Assembly: GCF_013114545.1 (NCBI RefSeq)
Contig: NZ_VTXI01000001.1
Location: 186,001-250,000 of the forward strand
Length of the DNA: 64,000 nucleotides
DNA from: Vibrio sp. RE86
Lineage (GTDB): Bacteria > Pseudomonadota > Gammaproteobacteria > Enterobacterales > Vibrionaceae
Direction of reading: 5' to 3'
Positions within the stretch are counted from its first letter, which is position 1. Each line of letters starts with the position of its first letter. Position numbers and translations under genes: made by a program. Below the pieces are notes generated by a model that ran no database searches, was not told where the DNA came from, and saw nothing but the letters and a program-made list of their open reading frames with translations. Positions 9,316 through 23,200 of the stretch are shown piece after piece.

Positions 9316-9626
9316 GCCTAAATTTGCTTTCCTTTTTAATTATTATCTTACCTTAGCAATATCAGAGTGATAATGCATCTTGTGCGATATGCTGAAGCGG
9401 ATTTCTTTTGCCTTTTTTTCTAAATTAACCGTATGTAGTTTAAAATTTACAGGATGCGTAAAATGTAAAAATATACAAAATATTGCCTTTTATTGAAAAT
9501 AGTGGTTGCAAGTGTCGTTTTTGCTAGATAAGTTACACAGAACAGGAACAATGAAGTACGAACGTTTTTGCATCACCTCAATTTGGGTGCCGCGTTCAGA
9601 TATAGAGAAATAGGAAGAAGTAAGCA
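9316..9626. other. Divergent intergenic region between the ABC importer and aroG
   Basis: 311 bp of A+T-rich DNA separating divergent genes, so it must carry promoters in both directions. It contains a TyrR-box-like sequence at 9434-9451. A TGTAAAAATATACA element at about 9464 looks similar but has too short a spacer. Nothing coding is seen. Confidence 0.6.
9434..9451 (+). promoter_or_regulatory. Possible TyrR box upstream of aroG
   Basis: TGTAGTTTAAAATTTACA matches the TyrR consensus TGTAAA-N6-TTTACA at 10 of 12 defined positions. TyrR control of AroF/AroG-type DAHP synthases is established in enteric bacteria; the match and location are seen here, the function is inferred. Confidence 0.45.
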
Positions 9627-10682
9627 ATGTTTCAAACTGATGATGTACGAATTAATAAGTCCAAAGAACTATTACCCCCAGTCGCTGTTTTAGAGAAGTT
9701 TCCAGCAACTGAATCTGCTTCTTCGACCACATTCCGTTCACGTGAAGCGATTTCAAACATTCTAAAAGGTGAAGATGACCGTCTTCTAGTGATCATTGGC
9801 CCTTGTTCAATTCATGATCCAGAAGCTGCAATCGAATACGGAAAGCGCTTGAAGGTTCTTCGTGATGAGCTTGGTGACCGCCTAGAAATCGTAATGCGTG
9901 TTTACTTTGAAAAACCACGTACAACGGTTGGTTGGAAAGGTCTCATCAACGACCCTTACTTAAATGACACATTCAAGATCAATGATGGTCTACGCATGGG
10001 TCGTAAGCTACTGCTTGATCTGACTGATATGGGTATGCCGACGGCGAGTGAATTCCTAGACATGATCACGCCACAGTACGTTGCTGACCTAATCAGTTGG
10101 GGTGCGATTGGCGCACGTACTACTGAGTCTCAGGTTCACCGCGAACTGGCTTCAGGTATTTCATGCCCAGTTGGTTTTAAAAATGGTACAGATGGCAACA
10201 TTAAGATTGCTTCTGATGCGATTCGTAGCGCAAGCGCCTCTCACCACTTCTTGTCAGTGACCAAATACGGCCACTCTGCAATCATCGAAACAGCGGGTAA
10301 CCCAGACTGTCATATCATTCTACGTGGTGGTAAAGAGCCAAACTACAGTGCAGATCATGTTGGTACCATCAAGCAAGAGCTAGAAGCATCAGGCTTGCCG
10401 AAAAAAGTGATGATTGACTTCAGTCACGCAAACAGTTCGAAGCAGTACCAACGTCAAATGGTTGTTGCTGAAGATGTTGCAGGGCAACTAGCTGGTGGTG
10501 AAGATGCGATTTTCGGTGTTATGATTGAATCTCACCTAGTTGAAGGACGCCAAGATCTTGTTGATGGTCAGGCACCAACTTATGGTCAGTCGATTACTGA
10601 TGCATGTATTGGTTGGGATGACACAGACAAAGTACTTCGCCAATTAGCAGAGGCTGTTGAAGCTCGTCGTAACAATAAATAA
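9627..10682 (+). CDS. aroG: 3-deoxy-7-phosphoheptulonate synthase, AroG-like
   Basis: A 351-residue class I DAHP synthase, which condenses phosphoenolpyruvate and erythrose 4-phosphate in the first step of the shikimate pathway. It follows Escherichia coli AroG, as I remember it, nearly block for block: LLPPVAVLEKFPATE, VIIGPCSIHDP, MRVYFEKPRTTVGWKGLIND, GAIGARTTESQVHRELASG, GFKNGTDGN, HIILRGGKEPNY and DFSHANSS, with the metal and substrate residues intact. Length also fits the Phe-sensitive isozyme (350 in E. coli). The feedback specificity is inferred from similarity. An AGGAAGAAG ribosome site precedes the ATG and a clear terminator follows at 10710. Confidence 0.94.
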   Translation: MFQTDDVRINKSKELLPPVAVLEKFPATESASSTTFRSREAISNILKGEDDRLLVIIGPCSIHDPEAAIEYGKRLKVLRDELGDRLEIVMRVYFEKPRTTVGWKGLINDPYLNDTFKINDGLRMGRKLLLDLTDMGMPTASEFLDMITPQYVADLISWGAIGARTTESQVHRELASGISCPVGFKNGTDGNIKIASDAIRSASASHHFLSVTKYGHSAIIETAGNPDCHIILRGGKEPNYSADHVGTIKQELEASGLPKKVMIDFSHANSSKQYQRQMVVAEDVAGQLAGGEDAIFGVMIESHLVEGRQDLVDGQAPTYGQSITDACIGWDDTDKVLRQLAEAVEARRNNK

Positions 10683-10709
10683 TTAAGACTCATTGAGTTT
10701 TAACTTTTA

Positions 10710-10734
10710 AAAGCTCCTTCGGGAGCTTTTTTGT
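10710..10734 (+). terminator. Rho-independent terminator of aroG
   Basis: AAAAGCTCC TTC GGGAGCTTTT forms a stable hairpin closed by a short loop and followed by a run of T, 28 bp after the aroG stop codon. Confidence 0.9.
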
Positions 10735-11235
10735 TGCGGGTACTTTTTTGGGGTACAACAGTAACTGGTCTGAAGAGCTACTATTTACATAATTATTATA
10801 AATGCCGTGTTGTAAATGTCATATAGTATGGTATTCTTTATTTCGTAATGGTTCTCAGCGTAATGGATTGCGCAATTCAGGCTTTATGTTAGTTGACATA
10901 TTATCGGGCATGTATGCCCGTTTTTTTTTCAACAAATTCCCTTTCCAAGCCAGTTCTTTACTTCGTACTCTTATTTACCTAGTTTTTCAGTGATTTTATT
11001 GTCTCTAAGTTGAGACTAAATGATCTTTTTTGCACTCAAAGTTTACTCTAAATCTCGTCAAAATCTCATTTTTCCTGCAATAACCTATACTTAGCTTTAG
11101 CTAGGTGGCCTTTAGATAAAAATAACAGGCTGTTACTAAAGATTTTTTTTGTTATTTTGTGTGAGAAAACACTTAAAATTACAACTAAATGTTTCGAGCC
11201 TTTTTAGTCGCAGCTAAAGAGGGGGAGGAGACTTT
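10735..11235. other. 500-bp intergenic region upstream of the giant adhesin gene
   Basis: A long, A+T-rich stretch. It holds an orphan rho-independent terminator (10905-10930) with no recognisable gene before it, so a short non-coding transcript starting near 10800 is possible (a TTATTATAAAT stretch there could be a -10 region). The last 300 bp contain repeated short palindromes and T-runs and end in a strong ribosome site, GGGGGAGGAG, before the adhesin ATG. I looked for a c-di-GMP riboswitch and saw none. Confidence 0.55.
10905..10930 (+). terminator. Orphan rho-independent terminator
   Basis: CGGGCA TGTA TGCCCG is a perfect 6-bp stem with a 4-nt loop followed by nine or ten T. No coding gene precedes it on the plus strand after the aroG terminator 175 bp upstream, so it may end a small RNA. 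Confidence 0.75.
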
Positions 11236-14200
11236 ATGGACGTAGAAATTGTACGCCAAGCTGCTTTAGTAAAAGAAGTATCAGGGGAAGTTCTTGCTGT
11301 TGCCGTTGATGGAAAAGCGAGACAGCTCATGGTGGGCGATAGTATCGAGCTCAACGAGATTATTATTGCCTCTAACCAAGCCCAGTTATTGGTCGAGAGC
11401 CTCGACTCTGTCTTTCAAATCCAAGATAACTGTGTCAGTTGCCAAGATGATTCAGGAGCTTGGGATACCGCCTCTATTGATGGGGAGGTAAACTTCGATT
11501 ACCTACCAGAAAGTGGTGAAGATGCACCAATAGGCCTAGATGAAGATGAATTGGCTGCAATTCAAGAGGCCATCCTTGCGGGCGCTGACCCAACGGAATT
11601 ATTGGAGGCATCAGCAGCGGGAGCCGGAGGTTTAGGCTCAGCCAATGGTGGCTTTATAACAATAGATCGAAGTGGCGCTGAATTGCTTGCCAGCACCAAT
11701 TTCGAAACCACCGGATTCTTTTCTGAAGAACCAGAAGATGACCGAGATGATGACCTTTCTCCTTTTATATTTGCCAGTGGCGGCGAAAGTTTAACGGTCT
11801 CATTATCCGAAGGAAGCCTGTCCTCTTCTTCCTCGGGATATCCTAGTTCTTCGAGCAGCAGCGTTACTATTTTTTCTGGTGGTCTTCCTCTCGACCCTGA
11901 TTCATTCGTTCCCACTTCTTCCTCACTTTCCTCGCTTCTCGCTGAACTGAATTCTGATATCACCTCTGCAGGACAAGCCGTCTCGTTTTCCTACAACGCA
12001 GATACCAATACCATTGTTGGTCAGTTAGATGGCCGAACGGTTCTTAGCATTGATATTGAGGCAAGCAGTTCAGGTAAGGACGTTAGTTTAGAATTAACAA
12101 CTACGATTTTTGAGCCTATCGATCACTCTTCCTCGGTAGGAGGCGGGCAAGTCTCTTTTGCCAATGACCAAATTACGATTTCCATTGAAATTGAAGGCGC
12201 TGATGCTGGTGGAAATCCGACTCGCTTACCTATTGAAGCTCAAGTCACTATTGCTGACGGCCTTGATCCTGTGATTGATTCGGCAGGTGGTGTCGATGTC
12301 TCTGAGTCCTTGTTAGCTGATGGCTCGCAGTCAACTGGTGAAGCGGTTGCAGCGACAGGAAATATTACTTTTAGTGAAGGCGGCGATTACGTAGCTGCTT
12401 TTCGTGTGGAAACCGGTCAGTTTAATACCAACGGTGAACTTAGCTCTGGCGGCTTAATCGTTGAACTGCGTGAAGAACCAACTGGTTCAGGCAATTACAT
12501 TGGCTTTACCACGGACTCAGACAACAACGAAACACAAGTATTCACGCTCCGCTTTGATGATGCAGTAAAAGGCCAATACACCTTTACCCTGTTGGAAGCG
12601 ATTGACCATGCCGATTCTGACGGCAACAACGACTATAGCTTCACTTTACCGGTTTACGCGGTCGATACCGATGGCGATACCTCAGCGACATCCACGCTTT
12701 CTATCACGGTGGAAGATGATGTGCAGGTAATGCACGTTGATCAGAACTTGAATGTTTCAGAGCCAGACAACGGTTCGGTTAATACTGTTAGTGCAGAAAA
12801 CTTATTTGAAGCCAGCAGTGCAGATGGTGCAAAGATTACCCAGTTTGTTTTTGGTGATTATGACGCTGAGACGCTTGATCCTGACGTGGCGGGTGAGCAG
12901 AAATTTAGCTTTGCGGAAGGTGATTTGTACATCACGATAACAGGCGAAATGCGTTTTGAGCCTGCTCGTAACCTCGATCACACGGATGGTGATATCGTTA
13001 GAAACATTGTCGTGACGTCCGGTGACTTTGATAAAGATGCAGCAACGACAACCGTAACACTGACGATCACTGATGGTGACCAGATTCCCGTTATTGATGA
13101 TATTCCGAGTGTGAAGTTGTCTGAGTCGGACCTTGCTGACGGCTCGGCCCCTACAAGTTCTCCTGTTTCTTTTACCGATACCATTGACGCTACCGTTGGC
13201 AGTGATGACATCGCTAGATTCCGTATCGGCACTGATGAGTTTAACCCTAATGGCACGCTTAAATCGGGCGGTTTAGAGGTTGAACTACGTGAAGACCCCG
13301 TTGGATCGGGTAACTATATCGGCTTTACCACCGATACAGATAAAAATGAAACGCAAGTCTTTACCGTAAGCTTTGATGTTACCAACAAAGGTAAATACAC
13401 CTTCACCTTATTAGAAGCACTGGACCATGCTGATGCTGCTGAAAACAATACGCTGAGTTTTAATCTTCCTGTCTATGCAGTAGATACGGATGGCGATAAT
13501 TCAGTAATGAAGCCACTTTCCGTGACGATTGAGGACGATGTTCAAGGAATGAAAAATCATACTTTGAGCATTTCTGAGCCGAATGATGGTGCAACGACCT
13601 CAACGGATACGGTTGATGTGATGCCAAAACAGAGCGCAGATGGGGCGAAAATTACCCAGTTTGTGTTTGGTGATTACGACGCTGAAACCCTCAAACCAGA
13701 CGTGACGGGTGAGCAGAAATTCAGTTTTGCCGAGGGTGATTTGTACATCACGGTTGAAGGTAATATGCGCTTTGAACCTGCGCGCGACCTCAATCATAAA
13801 AACGGCGACATTGTGAAGTCTATTGTCGTGACGTCGGGTGATTTTGATAAAGATGCGCCGACAGCGAAGGTCACGCTAACCATCAAAGACGGTGATAACC
13901 CCGTTATTGGTGATGTTCCGAGTGTCACTCTGTCTGAAACTGAACTGAGTGACGGATCTGCACCGTCGAGCTCTCCTGTTTCATACACCGACACAATTGA
14001 CGTAACCGTTGGTGGTGATGACATCGCAAAATTCCGTATCGGTACTGATGAGTTCAACCCCAATGGCACGCTTAAATCCGGCGGCTTAGAGGTTGAGCTA
14101 CGTGAAGACCCAACTGGATCGGGTAACTATATCGGCTTTACCACCGATACCGATAGAAATGAAACACAAGTCTTTACTGTGAGCTTTGATGGTACAGACA

Positions 14201-17200
14201 AAGGTAAATACACCTTCACCTTGTTAGAAGCGCTGGATCATGCGGATGCTGCAGGGAACAATACGCTGAGCTTCAATCTACCCGTCTATGCGGTTGATAC
14301 GGACGGTGATAATTCAGTAATGAAGCCACTTTCCGTGACGATTGAAGATGATGTTCAAGGAATGAAAAATCATACCTTAAGCATTTCAGAACCGAATGAT
14401 GGTACAACAACGTCAACCGATACGGTTGATGTGATGCCAAAACAGAGCGCAGACGGTGCCAAAATTACCCAATTTGTGTTTGGTGATTACGACGCTGAAA
14501 CCCTCAAACCAGACGTGACGGGTGAGCAGAAATTCAGTTTTGATGAGGGTGATTTGTACATCACGGTTGAAGGTAATATGCGCTTTGAGCCTGCGCGCGA
14601 CCTCAATCATAAAGGCGGTGATATTGTTAAATCTATCGTCGTAACGTCGGGTGATTTTGATAAAGATGCGCCGACAGCGAAGGTCACGCTAACCATCAAA
14701 GATGGCGATAACCCTGTTATTGGTGATGTTCCGAGTGTCACTCTGTCTGAAACTGAATTGAGCGACGGATCTGCACCGTCGAGCTCTCCTGTTTCATACA
14801 CCGACACGATTGCCGTAACCGTTGGCGGTGATGACATCGCTAGATTCCGTATTGGCACCGATGAGTTTAATCCAAACGGCACCTTGAAATCGGGTGGCTT
14901 AGAGGTTGAGTTACGTGAAGACCCAGTCGGATCGGGTAACTATATCGGCTTTACCACTGATACCGATAGAAATGAAACGCAAGTCTTTACCGTGAGCTTC
15001 GATGGTACAGACAAAGGTAAATACACCTTCACCTTGTTAGAAGCACTGGACCATGCTGATGCTGCTGAAAACAATACGCTGAGTTTTAATCTTCCTGTCT
15101 ATGCAGTAGATACGGACGGCGATAATTCAGTAATGAAGCCACTTTCGGTGACGATCGAAGATGATGTTCAAGGAATGAAAAATCATACCTTAAGCATTTC
15201 AGAGCCGAATGATGGTACAACGACGTCAACAGATACGGTTGATGTGATGCCAAAACAGAGCGCTGACGGTGCCAAAATTACCCAATTTGTGTTTGGTGAT
15301 TACGACGTTGAAACTCTCAAACCAGACGTAACGGGTGAGCAGAAATTCAGTTTCGCTGAGGGTGATTTGTACATCACGGTTGAAGGTAATATGCGCTTTG
15401 AGCCTGCGCGCGACCTCAATCATAAAAACGGCGACATTGTTAAATCTATCGTCGTGACGTCGGGTGATTTTGATAAAGATGCGCCAACAGCAACGGTCAC
15501 GCTAACGATTAAAGATGGCGAAAATCCAGTCATTGATGATGTCCCGAGTGTGAATCTATCTGAGATTAATCTTGGCGATGGTTCTGCGCCAACCAATACT
15601 CCAGTGTCGTATAGCGATACGATTGACGTGACCGTTGGCGGTGACGACATCGCTAGATTCCGTATCGGCACCGATGAGTTTAACCCCAATAGTACGCTTA
15701 AGTCAGACGGCTTAGAGGTTGAGCTGCGTGAAGATCCAGTCGGTTCGGGTAACTATATTGGTTTTACTACCGATACAGATAAAAATGAAACCCAAGTCTT
15801 TACCGTAAGCTTTGACGCTTCAGAAAAGGGTAAATATACCTTCACCCTGTTAGAAGCACTGGATCATGCGGATGCTGCTGGGAACAATACGCTGAGCTTT
15901 AATCTTCCTGTTTATGCCGTTGATACCGATGGTGATAACTCGTTGATGTCTCCACTTAAGGTCACCATTACCGATGATGTCCCGGTTATTGAGTCATTGG
16001 CGAGTGGCAGCACGGTTCAAGTATCAGAAGATGTATTGGGTTCGAACGCGGCTTCAATCAGCGGTGCCTTTACAACAACGGAAGGGGCGGATCACGTTGC
16101 TCGCTATGAACTTATAAACCTTTCAACCACAGAAAATGGCTTAAAGTCAGGCGATGTGCTTGTCTCGATCACAAAAGTGACAGGCGTTGACGGTGCAACG
16201 ACGTATCAGGGCAAAGTGGGTAATGAAGCGGTGTTTACCCTAGTTCTTAACCATGACGGTACATACACCTATACCCAACAAAAGCCCATTGACCATCCAG
16301 AAGGCGGAGACTCTTGGACTATCCCATTTGATGTTGTTGCTATCGACAACGACGGTGATGTTTCTGAGCCTCTTAGACTGCCAATTGAGGTGCTGGATGA
16401 TAGACCGACATTAAGCGGCTTCACTGGGCAAACAACGGTGGATGAGGATGACCTCGCAACGATTGGTTCTGACCGTTCCGATGCTACTCATGTTAGCGGA
16501 ACGTTCGATATTGATGATGGCGCAGATGGGGTGGTTGAATACGAATTGGTCAACGCTGACGCGATACTGTCTGGGCTGCAGTCTGGAGGTGAAGGGTTAC
16601 AGTGGGCGGCACTGTCGGTAAGCGGCAGCGTTTATACCTACACGGCGCAAACCCTGTCAGGTGACGCAGTATTCACGATGACATTTGACGCCAACAGTGA
16701 CAGCTACCGATTTGAATTATTGAAACCGTTAGACCATGTCAGCGGTAACGAGCAAAACACACAGTTGCTGAACTTTGAAGTCGTCGCAACCGACTTCGAT
16801 GGTGATGTAACGACGAAGATCACTCTGCCTATTTCAGTTATAGATGATGTACCAAAAGTGACTGAACAGAGCATTACGCGTGTTGAAGGCCAAGGTTTTG
16901 GTGGTTCTGCTGTCAATATGTTTGAGTCTGCTTCAGATAAAGGGGCGGATGACGCCGCCCTTACTAGCATTCAAGGTACGACAGATAGTAGTGGGGCGAG
17001 CATTGTATTCCAAGGCCCGAAAGGCACCTATCTTAATTCTGTTGATCTTAATGAAGGGCGCCAAAATGTGCGAGTCTATGAGCAGACCACAGATGGTGAT
17101 ACCACGGATACTCGTCTGTTAGGTGTACTGCGAATTAACTCAAACGGAGAAGTCGAGTTTAAAGCGAGCAACTACCTTGAGCATGATGGCGATACCATTA

Positions 17201-20200
17201 GTTTCAAAGTCAATGTAACCGCTACTGATGGTGATTCGGACGTCTCTGTTGCTCCTCTCAGCATCACTATTACAGATAAAGAAGCGACGGCAATGTCACT
17301 CAAGGTCCAAAGCTTTGAGGATGCAGGTCGAGATGCAGCGATAAACTACGCTGATGGTGATGCCCCAGAGCGTGAAAATATTCAAGATAATCAAGGGCAA
17401 TTGGCCGATTCACCAACCAAAATTGCCCTTAAAGTGAATCTGTACGACGATGATAACAATGAGGAAATTCATTCACTCATTATTAAAGACAGCGACCATA
17501 AAGGCACGTTCTACTACGAAGAAAATGGCGTTTTTCATAAGCTAGACGCCGATGCAAACGGTGACATTGTATTCGACTCACATCTCGCGCAAAGCTCGTC
17601 GCTGGTTGGAAAAAATACCATTGCGACGATTGAGAACCTCTATTTTGTGCCAGACCGTAACGACTCAACAGGTGGCGGTGGAGTTCGTATCAACTATGAC
17701 CTTGTCGTTGGTAACAATGGCAGTGCAGACCATACGATCAGTTCGAACTTCAAAGTAGAGATCGAAAGTGTCGCCGATATAGCAACTTGGAATGATGACA
17801 ACAGTACCTATCACTACAGTGTGAGTGAAGACGGCGATAATGTTCAAATTCAGCTTCGAGCTGACACTCAAGACGCGAGCCGCCCAGAAACCATCACCTA
17901 TGAGCTCACACCGACGGAAGGGGCTGACCATTTCACTTTGTTGGATCGAAACGGCAATGTCATTGACCCAGTCGATGGCGTTTATGTGATTTCGGCTCGT
18001 GATATCAATCGAATTGAAGTTAATCCAGATGAGCACTACTCAGGACAAATTAGATTCCAAGCGGTAGCGATTACGGAAGAGAGTCGCAATGAATACAACG
18101 ATGGCATAACCGATAAGAAAATTGCTCGTTCTCAGCCTCAAGAACTGATTATTGATGTTACGCCTGATGCCGACGCTGGCAACTTTAGCGTCAGTCGAAT
18201 CAAGATCAACGAGGACAACGTTGATAACCCAGACTACATCGGTGATGGCGAAAACTATGAACCATTCACGCTGAGTGAAGTCATTACAATGAATCCATCG
18301 GTGGACACCGACGGTTCAGAGTCTTTGCATGTTCGCATTTCAAACATGACCGAGGGTGCGACGCTCAAATGGGTCGGTGACGGTGACAGTCAGATTGAGA
18401 CCATCACAATCAAGGGTGTGGTTTACCAGAAGGTTCCGTACGATCTTCTTGATGAGGTTGAGGTAATCCCTGCAAAAGACAGCAACAACAACTTTAAGTT
18501 TGATGTCACAGGAGTGGTTAAAGACAGTGCATTGCTCTCTAGCGGTGTGACTCATGTTGATGAAGAAACGCTTGGAACTAAGACAGTTAATGTTGAAGTG
18601 ACAGGTGTAGCGGATGTTCCAAGAGGTAATACCATTGGCTCTGAATGGACAGGCTTTAGAGATGGTGATGTCTCAGGTGTTCAAATAACGATTCAAGAGA
18701 ACGAAGTGGCCGATCTTGACTTCACCGTTGTCTCAGGTGAGACAAGTCTGGATGGTTCAGAGTCTATCACGGTACTTCTATCTAACATCCCTGACGGTGT
18801 TGTGATTGAAGATGGTGACAACAACGTTATCGATCTTAACTTTGCTGGCTATGAAATTGGCGCTGATGGTAACCCTGACCTAGCGAAGCCTATCTACGAA
18901 GCCAATATTACCGGGCTGAACAACACGTCGGGTATTGTGGTTAAGCCTGTCTCGTCTTCAACCGAGAACATTCATATCAAGGCAACGATCATCGTGACCG
19001 AAAACGATGGCCATACCCTAAGCTTTGACCAAGAAGTTCGAGTCAAGGTCGCGCCAGTCATTGATACCGATGCCCAATACAGTAACATCACCAGAGGACA
19101 AGAAGATTCTCCGATTAACATCGACTGGCACCCGACAGGGAAAGCGTACAGTGATTCGGACGAGCACTTCACTTCCATCGTTATCACGGGTGTGCCTGAT
19201 GAAGCGTCCGTAAAAGTGAATGGCGCTGTGGATTGGAGTTTTGATACTGATAGCGGCACGATTACAATTCGTCCTCTTGACGATCAGACGCCCGCAGAAT
19301 TTACGCAGCTCGCACTTAAAAACAACTTTATTCAAATAACGCCACCAAAAGACTCAAGTACCGACTTTGATCTATCGACTACGGTTGAGATTGAAGAGCG
19401 AGACCATGAATACACCAGCGATAACATTGTTGGTGAAGGTGGGCGCGTGACAGCCACAATCAAAGGGGAGATTACCGTCAAAGTCACTCCGATTGTCGAA
19501 GATAAGGATGACGACAATAAGTTAGTGGTACAGAATGAGAACAACGATGTTTTAACCAAAGTCGTTGCAGACGCAGATGGTGTTATCCATTTCACTATTA
19601 ATGAAGCCTCCTCTGGAACACTTAACGAGCATGTGATCAGGTATCAAGAGACCGATGCGACCGACAGTCAGTATGAATCGCAAGAGTCAGTGACGCAGCT
19701 TGTTGTGCAGTTTGATGATTCGCAACTTAATCTAATGGACCAGCTGTTTATTACTGGTGCGGTCTATGAAGGCGGTGGTCGCTGGGTAATTACCAATGAA
19801 AACCTCTTTAGTGTCAAAGCGCCAAATGGACTCGATCTGACGCCTGATAATAACTCGGACGACAAGAGTGATGTATACAATGACATCGATCTTACCATCT
19901 ATGCACAAGTGGTCGATAAAGGCGATAACGGCAATAAAAATGGTGTTGTCGCAGAGCGAGAAACGACGGTTACTCTCTCTTTCCCAGAGGTTGTTAATGG
20001 GCAAACCACCGTTGCGGGTGTGGTTGATATTGTAGACGGAAGCATTTTGACGGCCACGGAAGACTCGGAGTTCAAACTGGGCAATGAACTCATGTCGAAT
20101 GGTATCCTAACGGTTAAGTCTCATGATGACGTTGAAGATTCAGTTACGATTGTTATTGATGACTCGTTCAAAGTGAATGGTGAAACCTTTGCAATATCGG

Positions 20201-23200
20201 TATCAGGCTCTCAAGTCGACTTCACCAACGGGAAGTTTGTTTTCTCTGGCACACTCGATAGTTCTGGCAATATTACTGGGTTAGAAGGACTCGTTCTTAC
20301 CTTACCAAAAGACTATTCCGGTGATTTCAAGTTACCGATCACTGTCGTGACCACTGATAGTAAATCTGGGCATGAAGAGTCAGTGACTAAGCCAGTGACT
20401 ATCCATGTTGATCCCATCGCCGATGTGGGGTTGGATGCGTCATCCATCTCACTAGACATTGTCGACTCACTTGATGATCAAATGAACTCTCTCCCTCAAA
20501 CAGGGGCAGAAATTAAAGGCTTCGAAGATAGCTATATCAAGCTGAGTCTAGGCTATGACTTGTTAGATAAGGTCACAGGTGATGAGGGCGGCAGGGAAGT
20601 ACTTTCAGAGATCACTCTCACACTTGCCGATGGCCAAACGGGTGATTTTTATGACCTAAATGGAAAGAATCTTGGCGATTCGGTGACGTTTACTCAGCAG
20701 CAGATTGAAGATGGTGCCTTGAACAATATTCTGTTCAAACCGGCGGATAATTACCCTACGGGCAACGATGATAATACGATTCGTGTCAATATCTTGGGCA
20801 AAGTGACCGATACCGCGACGTTTAATGAAGCAAACCCAGACACGACGTCTTCGCACACTGACAGCTTTACCTCGAGTGTCACCTTTGATGTTGAACCGGT
20901 TGTCGACAATGTTGTAGTGACGGGAACGGGTCTGAATGATCAGACAATTGAGTTCTCGGGTGAAGAAGATCAACTCATTTCATTGGGAAGTTCAGGGCCG
21001 GTGTCCATTGCTTTAACGGATACTGACGGTTCAGAGTCATTTGTCTCGATTAAATTAACCAATGTGCCTGAAGGATTCTTGCTCAAAACAGACCCTAACA
21101 GTGAGTATACTGTTAAGAACAATGGTGGCGGTGAATGGAGTGTAAAACTGCCTTCTGGTTCTTTAGACACCTTAGATCTGAGTGTTATCTCTGTTCAACC
21201 TCCTCACAACTTCAGCGGAACCGCGGAGTTTGGTATCAAAGTGTACACTCAAGAATCGTTGCTCGGTATCCCAACAGAGGCGGCGAACTTACCTAACTTT
21301 AAGCTGACGGTTACGCCAAAAGGCGACGCTGTTGATATTGATGCTGACAAATCCGTATCGGGTTTAGAAGGTGAGCCAATCGATATCAACATCAATGCGT
21401 TCGTGACTGATAACGAATTATCTGCGAAAGGTAGCGGCATCTTTACAGAAAACGCGGCAGAGACGATTCGAGTTGAAGTCACCAATGTGCCGGACGATGC
21501 CCAAATATACTATCCAGATGGTGTGACGCTGGCCGATTACGACGCAAGCACTAACACGTGGACGCTTGATGTATCTGCGACAAGTCTCGATAAAATCATC
21601 TTTAATTCAGGTCAGCACAATAGCGGCGGTACTGAGAAAGGGATTAATGGTCCAATCCATATTTCTGTCCAAGCGGTTGATAAAGACGCGAGTGGAACCG
21701 AGTCGCTTGGTCCTAAGAGTGAATTTGACGTCGCACTGACGATTGATCCTATCAATGACCAGCCTGTGTTCACTAAAGTAGAAAATCTTGCTACATCAGA
21801 GGACATCGCTGGTGGACTCGCGATTACATCCCTATCCATTGCGGATGTGGATGTAACGTATGATGATCCTGATGCTCAGTACACGTTAACACTGCAAGCT
21901 GATAGCGGCACATTCGAGTTTAAGAGTGATACCAATGTTACTTTCACGATAAACGCGAACGGAGCGCTTGTTATTGTCGGTAAGCTGGCGGATGTAAATA
22001 GCACGATCGCCAGTGGAAATGTGATTTTCCACCCTGCTGCAAGCAGCAACGATCTCAATTCGAATGGTCCAGTGACTGTCACCGCAACGGTTGATGATGG
22101 TGGTAACAACGGAGCTATCGACCCGCTTGACCCTACTACTGCATCGACGAATCAAACGACGTTCACCATCAATGTGAGTGAAGTGAATGATGCTCCTGTG
22201 GCTGGAAACCTAGACCTAGGAAGTGTGGCGGAAGAGGGCACTATTCAGATCACTATGGCGCAAATTATTGCGGCAAGCAGTGATATTGATGGTGACACGA
22301 TTTCAGTTGATTCCATATCTGTCCCGGCGGAGCAAGGCACGTTGACCTTAAACCCAGATGGTGTGTCATGGACGTTTGAGGCAGCGCAAGACTTCAACGG
22401 TCAAGTGACGATCTCGTATGTGATTGAAGACAACGGAACAACAAATGGTTCCAATGACTTCTTGCGTGATAGTGGCCAGATTTCGCTTAATGTTACGGGT
22501 GTGAACGACAAACCTGTGATTGATCTAACGGATGTGACTACGGTAGTTTCGGAGTCAAGTGGCCAACTGATTAGTGGTATTGAGGTTGCTGACGTCGATT
22601 ACGTTGGTATCCATTCTGGAGACTTGATGACCGTGACGCTCAGCGTAGATTACGGTCAACTTACTGTCGCGAAACCTGCGGGTTCAGGTGTGATGATTTC
22701 AGGTGACGGTACGGGTAGTGTGTCAGTGACGGGTACGTTAGCCGAGCTCAACGCACTGATTACTTCCCCAACACCGCCGAGTGGTGTTTACCTTGACGCG
22801 AGCCTATCACTAGCTGACAGAATCAACCTTGATGTTTCTGCAAGAGACAGTGGTAACCCGTCGGGCCTTGCCTTAGATGCAGACTCGAAAAGTTACGCGA
22901 TTTTGGTTACGCCTGTCGCCAATGCGCCAACACTCTCTATTGATCCAGCAATGAGTTATGTACGCAATATCATTGCTAGCCAAGCAGCAAGCTTTAATGG
23001 GATTGCTTTGGTCGGCATTATGGCAGCGTTGACGGACTCAACAGAAACCCTTGCGCTTGAGATTACAGGGCTACCAACCGGAGCGAGCCTGACAAGCTCT
23101 ATGAGTGGCATTACCTATGATCCAGCCACACAGGTGTGGACGGTACCAGCAGATGCCGTTGCCGATCTAGAAGTAAGAAACGCGGTTGTTGGTGAACATA

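Noticed and set aside
9464..9477. Second TyrR-like element TGTAAAAATATACA before aroG
   Set aside because: The two halves are 4 bp too close for the TGTAAA-N6-TTTACA consensus.
10802..10993. 63-residue open frame upstream of the adhesin
   Set aside because: It runs through the strong terminator hairpin at 10905-10930 and lacks a ribosome site.
10735..11235. c-di-GMP riboswitch in front of the adhesin gene
   Set aside because: I searched for the conserved GEMM core and its paired stems and could not find them.
13600..15689. Antisense open frames of 65 and 91 residues repeating every 813 bp
   Set aside because: They mirror the adhesin repeats on the opposite strand; no ribosome sites, and the plus strand is clearly coding.
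12820..15969. Regular repeats that could suggest a CRISPR array
   Set aside because: The units are about 813 bp, encode protein domains in frame and have no short repeat-spacer layout. No cas genes are seen.
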